The notes below the pieces were generated by a model. The model made no database searches. It was not told where the DNA came from and worked only from the letters and a program-made list of their open reading frames with translations. A stretch of DNA of 18,504 nt, from assembly GCA_038093515.1 (NCBI GenBank), contig JBBPSI010000366.1:1-18504 (forward strand), read 5' to 3'. Shown one piece after another: positions 17,699-18,504 of this stretch. The position numbers and the translations under genes were made by a program. Position 1 is the first letter of the stretch; the number at the start of each line of letters is the position of its first letter. The stretch comes from Butyriboletus loyo. Its lineage: Eukaryota > Basidiomycota > Agaricomycetes > Boletales > Boletaceae.

Positions 17699-18010
17699 TG
17701 TTATGCTGATGTGCACAACAAACTAGCAAGTGAGTGCTCAATAGGGGCTCAAGCCTAGTTGGGTAACAGCCAACTTGTGTAGATGATGCTATTGGGATCC
17801 TGCAGAGCAAGTGTCAATGAGATATTGACTAGTGAACACTAGATGAGATCAAGGAGGCTCTTATCAGCTCTATTGCTATTGGCAGGGATGGGTATGATGC
17901 TAGATTACTATGCACAAGATGATGTGTAGAGTTAGCTAAAGAGTTCATACTTGTCTAAGTACTAGGTATATATACTAGGGATGTCCATGCACAGACCAAG
18001 CTGTGCATGT
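17699..18010 (-). repeat. Truncated, CpG-free copy of the family 2 LTR
   Basis: TGTTATGCTGATGTG... aligns with the first ~300 bp of the solo LTR at 6868-7675 (shared blocks TAGGGGCTC, CTGCAGAGCAAGTGTC, GGTATATATACTA and GCACAGACC). Nearly every CpG of the young copy is TpG or CpA here. The alignment ends near 18010. Confidence 0.85.
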
Positions 18011-18098
18011 TATAATACTATATTATTTCCACACTTTTGGACTTCACCTTTTGCTTTTAAAGGTCACATGACTCAGTGCATGTGATTGTGGGACAGTA
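18011..18098. repeat. Short repeat shared with 6752-6850 (inverted)
   Basis: The reverse complement contains CACAATCACATG, AGTCATGTGACC and TGAAGTCCAAAAGT. These align in order with CACAATCACATG, GGTCATGTGACT and TGAAGTTCAAAAAGT at 6757-6820. It is a fragment of an unidentified repeat next to a family 2 LTR in both places. Confidence 0.5.
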
Positions 18099-18504
18099 TG
18101 TTACGCTGGGCGCTAACAACTAGAACAACGAGGAGGCACTCTGGAGTGGCCTTGAGACTCGAGAGACAATTCTGGGGTGAGTCTCAGACTATGCCTTAGT
18201 GCACACACTAAGAGTCTGGAAATGAGCTAATTGCTAGCAGTAGGCTGCGTAGAACTAGATACTGTACAAGGCGTAAAGACAGAGGTTTTATACTACTGAG
18301 GTCTGCGCACAGACCATGCTCCCTAATCGGGTTGCGAGAGTGAAAGTACAAATGGGGAAGGGATACTCTAGAACATTCCAGAGTGTGAAAGAAAACGCAT
18401 CCGTGCACGGGAAGTGATGACTAAGCGGGAACAGTTGTTACTGTTCAAGTGGAACTAGCAAAAGGCTAGGTGAATGTAACAGTCCCAACAGTAATGGAGA
18501 GAAA
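18099..18504 (-). repeat. Family 1 LTR E, cut by the window end
   Basis: It starts TGTTACGCTGGGCGC and matches LTRs A, B and D over 406 bp to the last base of the window. TATA at 18292, predicted transcript start ATCTAGTTCT at 18260-18251 and the hairpin at 18212-18195 are all present. CpG-rich, after 1 kb without CpG. The left flank is CAGTA (18094-18098); whether this is a solo LTR or the 3' LTR of a full element cannot be seen. Confidence 0.92.

Overview
The window looks like a stretch of a filamentous basidiomycete (Agaricomycete-type) nuclear genome. The protein-coding genes carry several introns of about 40-70 nt with GT-AG borders, their products are clear fungal orthologues, and between and beside them lie Ty3/gypsy, copia-like and Tc1/mariner elements.

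Layout. Positions 1-4140 hold members of one gypsy family (family 1, LTR about 425 bp). There are two gag copies on the minus strand in the same orientation, two same-orientation LTRs, and then an older inverted LTR preceded by a three-zinc-knuckle ORF fragment. Positions 4141-4780 hold a decayed copia-like integrase relic. Positions 4788-6724 are a Tc1-type (DD34E) element with ~215-bp inverted repeats, split by a family 1 solo LTR that has a perfect 5-bp target duplication. Positions 6868-7675 are a solo LTR of a second family, also with a perfect duplication. Next comes a cluster of host genes: a small MED9-like gene (minus) divergent from VPS4 (plus), a Hal4/Sat4-like kinase (minus) convergent to VPS4, RPL19 (plus), a MYST-type histone acetyltransferase (minus), and a small single-pass membrane protein with a proline-rich tail ending in a PPxY motif (plus). 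From about 17.1 kb the sequence returns to decayed repeat: a second copy of the three-knuckle ORF, a truncated family 2 LTR and a family 1 LTR running off the window.

How the parts work together. The host genes are ordinary housekeeping and regulatory genes: ESCRT disassembly, kinase signalling, ribosome, chromatin, and possibly Mediator. No operon-like system is visible. The most interesting mechanism is in the family 1 retrotransposon. The predicted first 10 nt of its transcript (32 nt downstream of a TATA box in the LTR) are exactly complementary to a 10-nt site 2 nt downstream of the 5' LTR. This is the arrangement known for self-priming Tf1-type elements, and it is accompanied by a conserved hairpin between the two sites.

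The second strong theme is CpG loss. The old repeats are almost free of CpG, with CpG replaced by TpG/CpA, whereas the recent LTR insertions within them are CpG-rich. The CpG-free zone runs into exons 2-3 of the MED9-like gene without breaking its reading frame.
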